From contig DASSZD010000208.1 in the NCBI GenBank assembly GCA_035702985.1, positions 1 through 15,510 on the forward strand: a stretch of DNA of 15,510 nt. Reading direction: 5' to 3'. Shown in pieces: positions 1 through 8,790 of this stretch. The position numbers and the translations under genes are program-made. The notes below the pieces were generated by a model, which saw nothing but the letters and a program-made list of their open reading frames with translations, had not been told where the DNA came from and ran no database searches. The stretch comes from JAKAXG01 sp035702985. Its GTDB lineage: Bacteria; Actinomycetota; Acidimicrobiia; Acidimicrobiales; Palsa-688. Positions within the stretch are counted from its first letter, which is position 1. Every line of letters starts with the position of its first letter.

Positions 1-1395
<1,395 letters not shown>

Positions 1396-1403
1396 GACGC
1401 TCC

Positions 1404-1409
1404 AGGGTA
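1404..1409 (-). promoter_or_regulatory. Candidate -10 box for the kinase gene
   Basis: TACCCT on the minus strand fits the actinobacterial TAnnnT pattern. It ends 8 bases before the GTG start, so the transcript would begin within about 2 bases of the start codon (leaderless). No convincing -35 box is seen. A GGAG lies between the box and the GTG, so ribosome-binding-site use by read-through from degV is an alternative. Confidence 0.35.
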
Positions 1410-1453
1410 CCGAAGGCTCCGGCCGGGACCCGGTCAGGCCCTCTCCGTCATCT

Positions 1454-2296
1454 TCAGGCCGGCAGCCAAGCCACCCCGATGGCACCGGGGCCGGCGTGGG
1501 CGCCGATCACCGGTCCCACGTCGCCCAGCAGGGTGTCACCCTGGGTGGGCTTGACATCGGAGAGCAGGGCCAGGAAATCGTCCAGGTCGGGGGCGTCGGC
1601 GGAGAACACGGCCAGCCGGGACACCGGGCCGGCCGCCTTGACCTTGTCGGCCAGGTAGCGCAGGGACCGGCTGCGGGTGCGCTGCTTGGACTCCTGTTCG
1701 ACCACCCCGTCGCGCACCTCGATGACCGGTTTGATGGCCAGCATGGATCCGAGCAGCGCCTGGGCCCCCCCGATCCGGCCGCCCTTCTTCAGGTTCTCCA
1801 GGGTGTCGATGGCCCCGTAGAGCTTCATCTCGTGCACGGCCTTCTCGGCCACCGCCACCACCTCGTCGAGCGACCGGCCGGCGGCGGCCGCCTTGGCCGC
1901 TTCGCTGGCGACCAGGCCCTGGCCCAGCGAGACGCTCAGCGAGTCAACCACCCGGACCGGCAGGCGGCCCTCGAGGGCCCGGGCCGCCTGGCGGGCGGCC
2001 TCGATCGTTGCTGACAGCTTCGATGACAGATTAACGCAGACGACGCCGTCGGCCCCGGCCGCCCCCATGGCCTCGAAGGCCTCCTGGAACTGGCCCGGCG
2101 ACGGCGCGGCGGTGGAGGGGAGCACCGGGGACGAGGCGCAGCGGGCCCAGAAGTCCTTGGTGGACAGCTCGACGCGATCCACCAGCTCATCGTCGCCGAA
2201 GCGGATCCTCAACGGGACCAGCCCGATACCGAGTTCGCTCAGGGTCTCGTCGAGCAGGTCGCAGGCACTGTCGGTCACCACTCGGACGCTCGCCAC
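1454..2296 (-). CDS. DegV family fatty-acid-binding protein
   Basis: A 280-residue protein with the full DegV layout. DegV proteins (FakB type) bind a single fatty acid, and in Firmicutes they present it to the kinase FakA for phosphorylation. Visible signatures are the N-terminal VVTDSACDL (6-14), the PSTAAPSPGQF segment (60-70), the NLSSKLSAT stretch (88-96) and the TLENLKKGGRIGG segment in the second domain followed by AIKPVIEV. Length is typical for the family. The start is GTG, preceded by GGGAGG about 10 bases upstream and by AGGAAAA directly before it. It lies 73 bases after the DUF6049 stop and 58 bases before the kinase, all co-oriented, so co-transcription is possible. No FakA partner is visible in the window. 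The family call is firm; the ligand and biological role here are not known. Confidence 0.93.
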   Translation of the reverse strand: MASVRVVTDSACDLLDETLSELGIGLVPLRIRFGDDELVDRVELSTKDFWARCASSPVLPSTAAPSPGQFQEAFEAMGAAGADGVVCVNLSSKLSATIEAARQAARALEGRLPVRVVDSLSVSLGQGLVASEAAKAAAAGRSLDEVVAVAEKAVHEMKLYGAIDTLENLKKGGRIGGAQALLGSMLAIKPVIEVRDGVVEQESKQRTRSRSLRYLADKVKAAGPVSRLAVFSADAPDLDDFLALLSDVKPTQGDTLLGDVGPVIGAHAGPGAIGVAWLPA

Positions 2297-2369
2297 TTTT
2301 CCTGTGCCTCCCGGCTTGTAGTAAACGGATGATCAGCTTGGACCCGGTGCCGGCCGGATAGGTGACATT

Positions 2370-4538
2370 TCAGCCGGTCCGCCGGCCGCTGTTGTCGAAC
2401 TGGGGCGGATCGGAGTTGAAGAACTCGTGCACGGCGGGGTCGTCGCTCAGCTCGACCTCGGCGGCCTCCTCGCTGTCGGGGGCCGGGGCCAGCTCCCGGG
2501 GCCGGCGGCCGTGGCGCAGGTCCCGGACCCACCACACGGCCAGCGACAGCACCGCCACCACGATGAGCACCAGCCCCACCCCCGACACGGCGGTGCTGCG
2601 CACGGTGTCCCGGTTGCGGGCCAGGGCCAGCATCCCGTTGGCCGATCTGAGGTCCACCTCCAGGGGGAACACGCCCGACGAGCGGGTCTCGACCGGCACG
2701 TGCAGCGTGGTGTTCTGGGCTTGCAGGGAAAAAGTGCAGATCTCCTTGGTGGGGACCGGCACGCGGCAGCTCCCGCCGGGCAGGCTGGCGGGCCGGAAGA
2801 TCAGTCGCTGGCTGGTCAGATCCAGCTGCACCCGGGCGTGGACGGCCCCGGCGGACAGGATGGTGAGGGGCAGCTGCCCCTTGGTGGCGGTCAGCGTGAT
2901 GGTGGTCGATCCGGGCAGGCTGATCCGGCGGGTGAAGCGGTTCTTGGCCGCCTCGATGGAGCCCAGCAGGGCCCGGCGGGTCGACGGCAGGATGTCCTCC
3001 GACTCGGCGGTGAGCAGCTGGTCGCCCATGGTGACCAGCGTGGCCTGGTCGCTCAGCAGCGACGACAGGCCGGCGATGTCCTGCCGGGCGGCCTGGATGG
3101 CCCGGGCGGAGGCCACCAGGGCGGCGGCGGCCCGGCCCGGGGCGGGCTGGGGATCGGCCAGCTGGCGGGTCACCTGGGGGGCCGGCAGGGCCTGGAACAG
3201 ACCCGACGCGGTGACCGGCCGGACCAGGGGGTTGCCGTCGAGCCCGGCCAGCAGGGTGGATACCAGATCGGGTGACACCGACGCCCCGGGCGGGGGCATG
3301 GCCACCACCCCCCGGGCGTTGCTGGGCTGCTCGGTCTGGATCATGGCCAGCTCGGCGAGCAGGTGGTTGGCGGCCAGGGCCGGCGGCTGGTCGGTCCCGA
3401 AATCGGCGCTGAGCTGGGGGTCGGCGGCCAGCACCTTCAACCGGGTGTCGCCGGACTGCAGCCATGTGGCGGAGGCGAACGTGACCCGGCTGTTGTAGGT
3501 GGTCAGGTCGGAGTTCGGGACGATGAGCGAGGTGGCGTGGTGGGCGGCCAGGAAACCGGCGGTGGCGGAGTCGAGCGGCCCGTCGACCACCCACGTGGCG
3601 GGGTCGGGAGCAGCCCCGAAGACCGACCTCAGCACGGTGGCGCCGGCCGCCACCTGCTGGTCGGCCTCGCCGGCCAGGCCGGCTCCCACCAGGTCACCCG
3701 GGGTCACCGGGCTGTAGGTCGAGGGCAGAACCTGGATCAGGCCGCCCTGCGGCACCCCGCTCAGGCCGGTGAGGGTGGACCGGTCGGCGGCGGAGCCGGC
3801 CGCCGCCCCGACCTGCAGGGCGGCCAGGCTGCGGGGCAGGCTGAGCACGCTGGCCGGCACGCTGTGGTCGGCCCCCAGGGCGGCGGCCAGGCGGCTCAGC
3901 CGGCCCGCTTCGGACGACGTGGGTCCGGTCAGCTTCCCGGCCCCGCTCACCGCCGGGGCGCCGCCCACCGGGATAACCAGGGCGACCGACAGGGGGGTGA
4001 CGGTGCCCGAGGCGTAGACCAGGAACGTGGTGAGCGGCTGGCCCTCCTCGACGCCCGAGGCGTCGACCACCGACAGCTGCACGGGGAACACCGCGCTGCC
4101 CACCGCTCCGGTGGAGAACGCCGCGAACGGAGACCCGGGCGGCGCCGGGGAGTCGACCGGGATGTTGACGTCGATCCCGCCGGCCGGGTCGGCCGGGAAC
4201 TTCGACAGCGGCTGCCGGCCGGTGTAGGAGGGGTAGCTGCGCACCTTGCCGGAGGCAGCCGAGTCGAAGTTGGTGCGGGTGATCAGCTGGGGGAAGTACC
4301 GCACCTCCAGCTGGTCGCTGGCCGGCGTCTGGGCCGACACGCTGACCCGCAGGGCGAGCTGGCCGCTGTTCTTGACCCACGGGGTCTGGGCCAGCAGCTG
4401 CACCCCGTATCCGGCGGTGGACCCGACCGAGTCGGCGGACGCCGGCCGGGCCAGCAGGAACAGGGTGGAGGCCACCATCATGGCCGCGGCGGTGACCCGC
4501 CGGACGATGGACCGGGCCGGAGCCGGGCGGACGGTCAC
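2370..4538 (-). CDS. DUF6049 family secreted/membrane-anchored envelope protein
   Basis: A 722-residue exported protein. The N-terminus is basic, then hydrophobic (MMVASTLFLLA), and ends in a signal-peptidase-like PASA-DS near residue 35. A long extracellular Ala/Leu/Ser/Thr-rich body follows. One transmembrane helix lies at about 649-671 (GLVLIVVAVLSLAVWW), followed by a basic then acidic cytoplasmic tail of about 51 residues. This architecture and its place near the CCA enzyme match the actinobacterial DUF6049 family (M. tuberculosis Rv3909, which precedes murJ). No enzyme motif is recognised. The GTG start overlaps the stop of the upstream GNAT gene as GTGA, which shows translational coupling. 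In other actinobacteria MurJ follows directly; here degV and a kinase follow instead. Assignment rests on architecture and context rather than on a motif, so the family name is likely but not certain. Confidence 0.8.
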   Translation of the reverse strand: MTVRPAPARSIVRRVTAAAMMVASTLFLLARPASADSVGSTAGYGVQLLAQTPWVKNSGQLALRVSVSAQTPASDQLEVRYFPQLITRTNFDSAASGKVRSYPSYTGRQPLSKFPADPAGGIDVNIPVDSPAPPGSPFAAFSTGAVGSAVFPVQLSVVDASGVEEGQPLTTFLVYASGTVTPLSVALVIPVGGAPAVSGAGKLTGPTSSEAGRLSRLAAALGADHSVPASVLSLPRSLAALQVGAAAGSAADRSTLTGLSGVPQGGLIQVLPSTYSPVTPGDLVGAGLAGEADQQVAAGATVLRSVFGAAPDPATWVVDGPLDSATAGFLAAHHATSLIVPNSDLTTYNSRVTFASATWLQSGDTRLKVLAADPQLSADFGTDQPPALAANHLLAELAMIQTEQPSNARGVVAMPPPGASVSPDLVSTLLAGLDGNPLVRPVTASGLFQALPAPQVTRQLADPQPAPGRAAAALVASARAIQAARQDIAGLSSLLSDQATLVTMGDQLLTAESEDILPSTRRALLGSIEAAKNRFTRRISLPGSTTITLTATKGQLPLTILSAGAVHARVQLDLTSQRLIFRPASLPGGSCRVPVPTKEICTFSLQAQNTTLHVPVETRSSGVFPLEVDLRSANGMLALARNRDTVRSTAVSGVGLVLIVVAVLSLAVWWVRDLRHGRRPRELAPAPDSEEAAEVELSDDPAVHEFFNSDPPQFDNSGRRTG

Positions 4539-5254
4539 GACAGCCCGGCCGACAGTACGGACAGCCCCACCGGCTCCTCCCGGAAGCCGACGGCCCGGTA
4601 GAGGGCCAGGGCGCCCTGGTTGGTGGTCTGGGTGTTGACCAGGGCCCGGCCCACCCCGTGGGAGGCCATCCAGTGCAGGCCGTCCAGCAGGAGACGCCGG
4701 CCGGTGCCGCGCCCCTGGGCCTCGGGGTGCACGGCCAGACGCTGGACGTAGCCCCGACCCCCGGACCGGCCGCAGATGGCGTAGCCGTCCACCGGGCCCC
4801 AGCGGCGGGCGGCCATGCGGAACCGGACGGCCGGGGTGGCGTGCAGGGCGTCGCGCAGCGCCAGCTCGTCGAAGCGCCAGAACTCCGAGAAGGCGGCCCG
4901 GTCCACCGACAGCACGTCGGTGCGCCGCCGGGCCGGCACCCGGGCCAGTCGCGGCGTGCGGGGCAGGGGGGGCAGCGTCCCGGTCAGGTCCAGGCCGAGC
5001 AGGTGCAGCTGCTCCTCCACCCCGAACCCGGCGGCCAGGAAACCGGCCTGTTCGAGTGGTGACAGGGCTCCGGTCACGACCCGGGAGAAGCCCTGGCCGG
5101 CCAGAGTGGAGAGGCAGTGGCGCACGAAGTCGGCAGAGAGAAAAGGTGCTTCAGGAGTAACGGTGATCAGGGCGACGGCGCCGTCCCCGCGCCAGGGCGC
5201 GGCCCTGACCCGTTCACGACCCCGGCGGATCACGGAGACCGACGGGACGCCCAC
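4535..5254 (-). CDS. GNAT family N-acetyltransferase with degenerate N-terminal half
   Basis: A 239-residue protein with a canonical C-terminal GNAT domain (about 100-235). The acetyl-CoA pyrophosphate-binding motif is QGRGTG at 180-185 inside YVQRLAVHPEAQGRGTGRRL, and the NQGALALYRAVGFR stretch is the usual last helix-strand. The N-terminal 90 residues also end like a GNAT domain (ALSPLEQAGFLAAGFGVEE) but lack the binding loop, so the protein may be a tandem GNAT with a dead first half, the shape seen in MshD-type enzymes; substrate is not predictable. The GTG start at 5254 has only a distant AAGG, but TAGCGT lies 6 bases upstream, suggesting a leaderless message. It is the first gene of the minus-strand run and overlaps DUF6049 by 4 bases. 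It occupies the place where M. tuberculosis has mutT4. Confidence 0.9.
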   Translation of the reverse strand: MGVPSVSVIRRGRERVRAAPWRGDGAVALITVTPEAPFLSADFVRHCLSTLAGQGFSRVVTGALSPLEQAGFLAAGFGVEEQLHLLGLDLTGTLPPLPRTPRLARVPARRRTDVLSVDRAAFSEFWRFDELALRDALHATPAVRFRMAARRWGPVDGYAICGRSGGRGYVQRLAVHPEAQGRGTGRRLLLDGLHWMASHGVGRALVNTQTTNQGALALYRAVGFREEPVGLSVLSAGLS

Positions 5255-5260
5255 GCTGCA

Positions 5261-5266
5261 ACGCTA
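5261..5266 (-). promoter_or_regulatory. Candidate -10 box for the GNAT-DUF6049 operon
   Basis: TAGCGT on the minus strand ends 6 bases before the GTG of the GNAT gene, the distance expected when transcription begins at the start codon. A second candidate, TATAGG at 5283-5288 on the same strand, could serve a longer leader. No good -35 is visible for either. Confidence 0.35.
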
Positions 5267-5312
5267 CCTTTCCACCCGATCACCTATACATGCAGCCGCT
5301 ACATCAGACATA

Positions 5313-5334
5313 CCGGCCCGAGCCGGGACTTTTT
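5313..5334 (+). terminator. Terminator-like hairpin with T5 tract upstream of pilT
   Basis: CCGGC (5313-5317), loop CCGA, GCCGG (5322-5326), then GAC and five T. The stem is only 5 bp but the T-run is unusual in this GC-rich DNA. It lies between divergent genes and points towards pilT, so if used it would attenuate a transcript starting near 5285-5300 rather than end an upstream gene. Nearby, TTTTCCG occurs twice (5331-5337 and 5343-5349). It could be chance. Confidence 0.3.
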
Positions 5335-5402
5335 CCGAACACTTTTCCGGATGGGGCCCTTTGCCGGCTCAACCCGGCGGAAACGGGGCCGATATAGCAA
5401 CC

Positions 5403-6491
5403 GTGCTCGACTTACAGTCGATCCTCGCTCACGTGACCGAGGTAGGGGGCTCCGACCTCCACGTCAAGGGACTCTCGGCGCCGCGGGTGCGCGTCAACGG
5501 CGACCTGCGCCCCACCCCTTTCCCCCCCGTCGAGCGCCAGGACGTGGAGGAATGCCTCCGGGTGATCATGCCCGTGGACCGCATCGAGGAGTTCCACCGC
5601 ACCGGGGAGGCCGACTTCTCCATCTCGATCGACGGCCTGGGCCGCTTCCGGGGCAACGCCTTCCGTCAGCGTGGCAGCGCCGCCATGGTCCTGAGGCGGG
5701 TGCTGCCCGCCGCCATGTCGGTCATGGACCTGGGCCTGCCGCCGATCGTCACCCGCCTGGCCGAGGAGCACCGGGGCATGGTGCTGGTCACCGGGCCGAC
5801 CGGGTCGGGCAAGACCACCACCCTGGCGGCCATGATCGACCACATCAACCAGACCCGGTCGGCCAACATCATCACCATCGAGGACCCCATCGAGATCCTC
5901 CACCCGGACAAGCGCTCGGTGGTCTGCCAGCGCGAGATCGGCACCGACACCCGGGACTACGCCCAGGCCATGCGCCGGGTGCTGCGCCAGGACCCCGACG
6001 TGATCCTCATCGGCGAGATGCGCGACGTGGAGACGGTGTCGGCGGCGCTGATGGCCGCCGAGACCGGCCATCTGGTGCTGTCCACGCTGCACACCACCAA
6101 CGCCACCGAGACCATCAACCGGATCGTGGACTTCTTCCCCCCGTTCCAGCAGCAGCAGATCCGCCTCACCCTGGCCGGCGTGCTCAAAGGGGTGATCAGC
6201 CAGCGGCTGGTGCCCCACGCCTCGGGGGAGGGGCGGGTGCCGGCCATCGAGGCCATGGTGGTGACCGGGCGGATCGCCGACCGGATCGTGGACCCGTCCT
6301 CCAACGGCGGCGAGACCATCGAGGAGCTGGTGGCCGACGGCGAGTACCACGGCATGCAGACCTTCGATCAGAGCCTGTTCTCCCTGTTCAAGAGCGGTGA
6401 CGTCACCCTGCGGGCGGCCCTGGCGGCCGCCACCAACCCCCACGACTTCCGGGTGGCGCTGCAGACCGCCGGTCTCCTACCGGCCACTTAA
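5403..6491 (+). CDS. pilT: PilT-type type IV pilus retraction ATPase
   Basis: A 362-residue secretion-superfamily ATPase of PilT size and layout; hexamers of this family power pilus retraction at the inner face of the membrane. The N-terminal domain has the GGSDLHVKGLSAPRVRVNG pattern. The ATPase core shows Walker A GPTGSGKT (131-138), the Asp box around EDPIEILHP, Walker B VILIGEMRD (200-208, E205) and the His box GHLVLSTLHTTNA (222-234). It lacks the long N-domain and Cys motif of PilB-type extension ATPases. The C-terminus ends in TNPHDFRVALQ, typical of the family. The GTG at 5403 is chosen because homology begins at once; the frame is open upstream but encodes nothing PilT-like. The ribosome-binding site is weak (GGGG about 13 bases away), and TATAGC sits 4 bases before the GTG. 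No other pilus gene is nearby. The CCA gene follows after 51 bases. Family call firm; actual pilus role is inferred. Confidence 0.93.
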   Translation: MLDLQSILAHVTEVGGSDLHVKGLSAPRVRVNGDLRPTPFPPVERQDVEECLRVIMPVDRIEEFHRTGEADFSISIDGLGRFRGNAFRQRGSAAMVLRRVLPAAMSVMDLGLPPIVTRLAEEHRGMVLVTGPTGSGKTTTLAAMIDHINQTRSANIITIEDPIEILHPDKRSVVCQREIGTDTRDYAQAMRRVLRQDPDVILIGEMRDVETVSAALMAAETGHLVLSTLHTTNATETINRIVDFFPPFQQQQIRLTLAGVLKGVISQRLVPHASGEGRVPAIEAMVVTGRIADRIVDPSSNGGETIEELVADGEYHGMQTFDQSLFSLFKSGDVTLRAALAAATNPHDFRVALQTAGLLPAT

Positions 6492-6501
6492 GGCGGGTAC
6501 T

Positions 6502-6515
6502 GCCCGATCCCGGGC
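6502..6515 (+). terminator. Small hairpin after pilT
   Basis: GCCCG, loop ATCC, CGGGC, beginning 11 bases after the pilT stop. There is no T-run, so it would be a weak or U-less terminator. It separates pilT from the promoter of the CCA gene. Confidence 0.25.
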
Positions 6516-6528
6516 GGGGCCGCACCGG

Positions 6529-6534
6529 TAGGCT
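6529..6534 (+). promoter_or_regulatory. Candidate -10 box for the CCA gene (leaderless)
   Basis: TAGGCT fits TAnnnT and lies 8 bases before the GTG start at 6543. No Shine-Dalgarno is placed properly (a GGAA is only 6 bases away), so a message starting at or next to the GTG is the simplest reading. No clear -35. Confidence 0.45.
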
Positions 6535-6542
6535 GGAATGTC

Positions 6543-7946
6543 GTGGTACCGGACCGACTGCGACCCCTGATCAGCGAAACGAGCGGCCTGGCCGAGCGTT
6601 TCGCGGCCGCCGGTCACCGGCTGTACCTGGTCGGGGGGGTGGTGCGTGACGCCATCCTGGACCGCCTGCGCGACGACGCCGACCTGGACTTCACCACCGA
6701 CGCCCGGCCCGACGACACGGAACGGCTGGTGTCCGGCTTGGCGTCGTCGGTGTGGACCCAGGGCAAGCGGTTCGGGACCATCGGGGTGAAGGTCGGCGGG
6801 CGGACCATGGAGATCACCACCCACCGCTCCGAGGCCTACACCGCCGACAGCCGCAAGCCGGACGTGGCGTTCTCCGACGCCATCGAGGCGGACCTGTCCC
6901 GACGGGATTTCACCATCAACGCCATGGCCCTGTCCCTCCCGGATCTGCGCCTCATCGACCCGTTCGGGGGCGCGGCCGACCTGGCCGCCGCCCGGCTGCG
7001 CACGCCGCTGTCGGCGGAGGAGTCCTTCAGCGACGACCCGCTGCGCATGATGCGGGCCGCCCGGTTCATCGCCGGCTACGGCCTCACCCCCGACCCGGCC
7101 CTGGTCGATGCCGTCAGGGTGATGAGGGCCCGGCTGGACATCGTCTCCGACGAGCGGATCCGCGACGAGCTGGACAAGCTGATGGTGGTGCCCAGGCCGG
7201 GGGAGGGGATGTGGTTCCTGGTCCGCACCGGCCTGGCCGAGGAGTTCCTGCCCGAGCTGCCCGCCCTGGCCCTCGAGCAGGACCCCATCCACCAACACAA
7301 GGACGTGCTGGCCCACACCATCGCGGTGGTGGAGAAGACCTGGGGCGACGATCCGGCCACCCCGGACCGGGTGCTGCGCCTGGCCGCCCTGTTCCACGAC
7401 GTGGGCAAGCCCAAGACCCGCTCGTTCGGGCCCCGGGGGGCGGTGTCGTTCCACCACCACGAGGTGGTCGGCGCCCGCATGACCCGGGACCGGATGCGGG
7501 CCCTGCGCTACTCCAGCGAGGACGTGGAGACGGTGACCCGGCTGGTGGAGCTGCACCTGCGGTTCCACACCTACCGCATGGGCTGGACCGACAGCGCGGT
7601 GCGCCGCTACGTGCGCGACGCCGGCCCGTTGCTCAAGCGGCTCAACGAGCTGACCCGCTGCGACTGCACCACCCGCAACGCGGCCAAGGCCCGGGCCCTG
7701 GCCCGGCGCATGGACGAGCTGGAGGCCCGCATCGGCGAGCTGCAGGAGCAGGAGGAGCTGCGGGCCATCCGCCCCGACCTGGACGGCAACGCGGTCATGA
7801 CCCGGTTGGGGCTGCGACCGGGGCGGGAGGTCGGCGAGGCCCTCACCTTCCTGCTGGAGCTGCGCCTGGAGCAGGGGCCGCTCGGCGAGGAGGAGGCCGG
7901 CCGGCGCCTGGACGCCTGGTGGGCCGCCCGCCAGGGCCGGTCCTGA
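6543..7946 (+). CDS. cca: CCA tRNA nucleotidyltransferase (class II, with HD domain)
   Basis: A 467-residue enzyme that adds the 3'-terminal CCA to tRNAs without a template, using CTP and ATP. The nucleotidyltransferase head has YLVGGVVRD (28-36), the metal-binding DADLDFTT with D47 and D49, and the RRDFTINAMAL box (120-130). A neck region carries DDPLRMMRAARF. The C-terminal half has an HD phosphohydrolase-like domain with LAALFHDVGKPKTRS (H285, D286) and the HHHE segment after it. Length and order fit the actinobacterial enzymes usually annotated PcnA/CCA; a poly(A) polymerase role cannot be excluded from sequence alone. The GTG start agrees with the first conserved helix. The gene is divergent from the GNAT-DUF6049 operon, with pilT between, and converges on the methyltransferase with only 7 bases between stops. 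Confidence 0.96.
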   Translation: MVPDRLRPLISETSGLAERFAAAGHRLYLVGGVVRDAILDRLRDDADLDFTTDARPDDTERLVSGLASSVWTQGKRFGTIGVKVGGRTMEITTHRSEAYTADSRKPDVAFSDAIEADLSRRDFTINAMALSLPDLRLIDPFGGAADLAAARLRTPLSAEESFSDDPLRMMRAARFIAGYGLTPDPALVDAVRVMRARLDIVSDERIRDELDKLMVVPRPGEGMWFLVRTGLAEEFLPELPALALEQDPIHQHKDVLAHTIAVVEKTWGDDPATPDRVLRLAALFHDVGKPKTRSFGPRGAVSFHHHEVVGARMTRDRMRALRYSSEDVETVTRLVELHLRFHTYRMGWTDSAVRRYVRDAGPLLKRLNELTRCDCTTRNAAKARALARRMDELEARIGELQEQEELRAIRPDLDGNAVMTRLGLRPGREVGEALTFLLELRLEQGPLGEEEAGRRLDAWWAARQGRS

Positions 7947-7953
7947 AGCGCCG

Positions 7954-8688
7954 TCAGCTGCCCTCCTTGCGGGCCCTCACGATCAGGGTCCGGGGCACCC
8001 ACTCCATCGAGTCGCGCCAGGCCCAGCTGCGGGGTGCACCAGGTATGGGCTCCGGCTCCAGCACCAGGTCGACCTTGTAGCTGGCCCGGGCCAGCCCCAT
8101 GTACAGGTCCGCGAAGGTGTGGTGGAAGGCCGTGAAATCGACCCCGCCCCACTCGTAGCGCACCGGCCGGCGGTCGAAATAGGACCGGTTGACGGTCACC
8201 GGCCGCGAGCCCTCGTCGACCATGGCCCAGGCCGGGTGGGGCAGGCTGAACACCAGCGGCGCCCCCACCTTGAGCACCCGGTGCACCTGGCGGAACACCC
8301 GGTTGAGATCCTCCACGTACTGGAAGGCGTAGGAGGAGAACGCCACGTCTATCGAGTCGGCTCGCAGGAAGGCCAGGTCGGCCATGTCGGCGTGGCGCAG
8401 CTCGACCTTGACCTCCTCGGTCTCGCACAGGCGCCGGGCGTGGGCCAGCTGCTCGGCCGAGAAGTCCACCCCGATGGCGGTGGCCCCGGCCCGGGCGAAG
8501 GCGATGGAGCACTGCGCCGCCCCGCAGCCGAGCTCGAGCACCCGCCGGCCCCGGAGATCACCGAGCAGCCGCAGCTCCGACTCGTCGGGGATGTCGGGCC
8601 CGTAGTGCGCCGCCCCGGTGCCGAGGGCGGCGCTCTTCTGGTACTCGTCGGAGAAACGGTCCCACGCGGTTGCTATCTCGGGTGCCAC
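7954..8688 (-). CDS. Class I SAM-dependent methyltransferase
   Basis: A 244-residue methyltransferase of the Methyltransf_11/25 type. Motif I is VLELGCGAA (50-58), followed by the acidic end of strand 2 (IGVDFS), motif ADMADL around 104-109 and the post-motif region DVAFSSYAFQYVEDLNRVFRQ. The segment FSLPHPAW in motif IV-V and the aromatic C-terminal region (HHTFADLY) are typical of small-molecule methyltransferases; the substrate is not recognisable. The GTG start at 8688 has AGGA about 9 bases upstream; an ATG 4 bases earlier is in another frame. The gene lies downstream of ino1 on the same strand, but a strong hairpin between them argues for separate transcription. Its stop nearly meets that of the CCA gene. 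Methyltransferase fold is certain, role unknown. Confidence 0.92.
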   Translation of the reverse strand: MAPEIATAWDRFSDEYQKSAALGTGAAHYGPDIPDESELRLLGDLRGRRVLELGCGAAQCSIAFARAGATAIGVDFSAEQLAHARRLCETEEVKVELRHADMADLAFLRADSIDVAFSSYAFQYVEDLNRVFRQVHRVLKVGAPLVFSLPHPAWAMVDEGSRPVTVNRSYFDRRPVRYEWGGVDFTAFHHTFADLYMGLARASYKVDLVLEPEPIPGAPRSWAWRDSMEWVPRTLIVRARKEGS

Positions 8689-8732
8689 GACATGTAATCC
8701 TGCCCTAAACCACGGCCGTTGGCGTCGAGGAT

Positions 8733-8769
8733 CCGCTCCGTCCCCGGCTGTGCCGGGAAAACGGAGCGG
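8733..8769 (-). terminator. Strong two-step hairpin downstream of ino1
   Basis: Outer arms CCGCTCCGT (8733-8741) and ACGGAGCGG (8761-8769) pair perfectly over 9 bp. Inner arms CCCGGC (8743-8748) and GCCGGG (8752-8757) pair over 6 bp around loop TGT. Only C8742 and AAA 8758-8760 are unpaired. It begins 21 bases after the ino1 stop, where a terminator is expected. There is no U-tract on either strand, as is common for actinobacterial terminators. Confidence 0.5.
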
Positions 8770-8790
8770 CCCTGCGACCCATCCGGCGGA

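Noticed and set aside
2362..3498. Long open frames opposite the DUF6049 gene
   Set aside because: Low-complexity Arg/Gly/Ser composition and no ribosome-binding site; the minus strand has a signal peptide, transmembrane helix and coupled start.
4815..5402. Upstream in-frame extension of pilT (a start at 4815 or at TTG 5361)
   Set aside because: The extra part overlaps the GNAT gene antisense and carries no PilT-like sequence; the conserved N-terminus begins at GTG 5403.
8689..8790. A small gene between ino1 and the methyltransferase gene
   Set aside because: Only short frames without start signals; the interval is explained by the 37-base hairpin and the methyltransferase ribosome-binding site.
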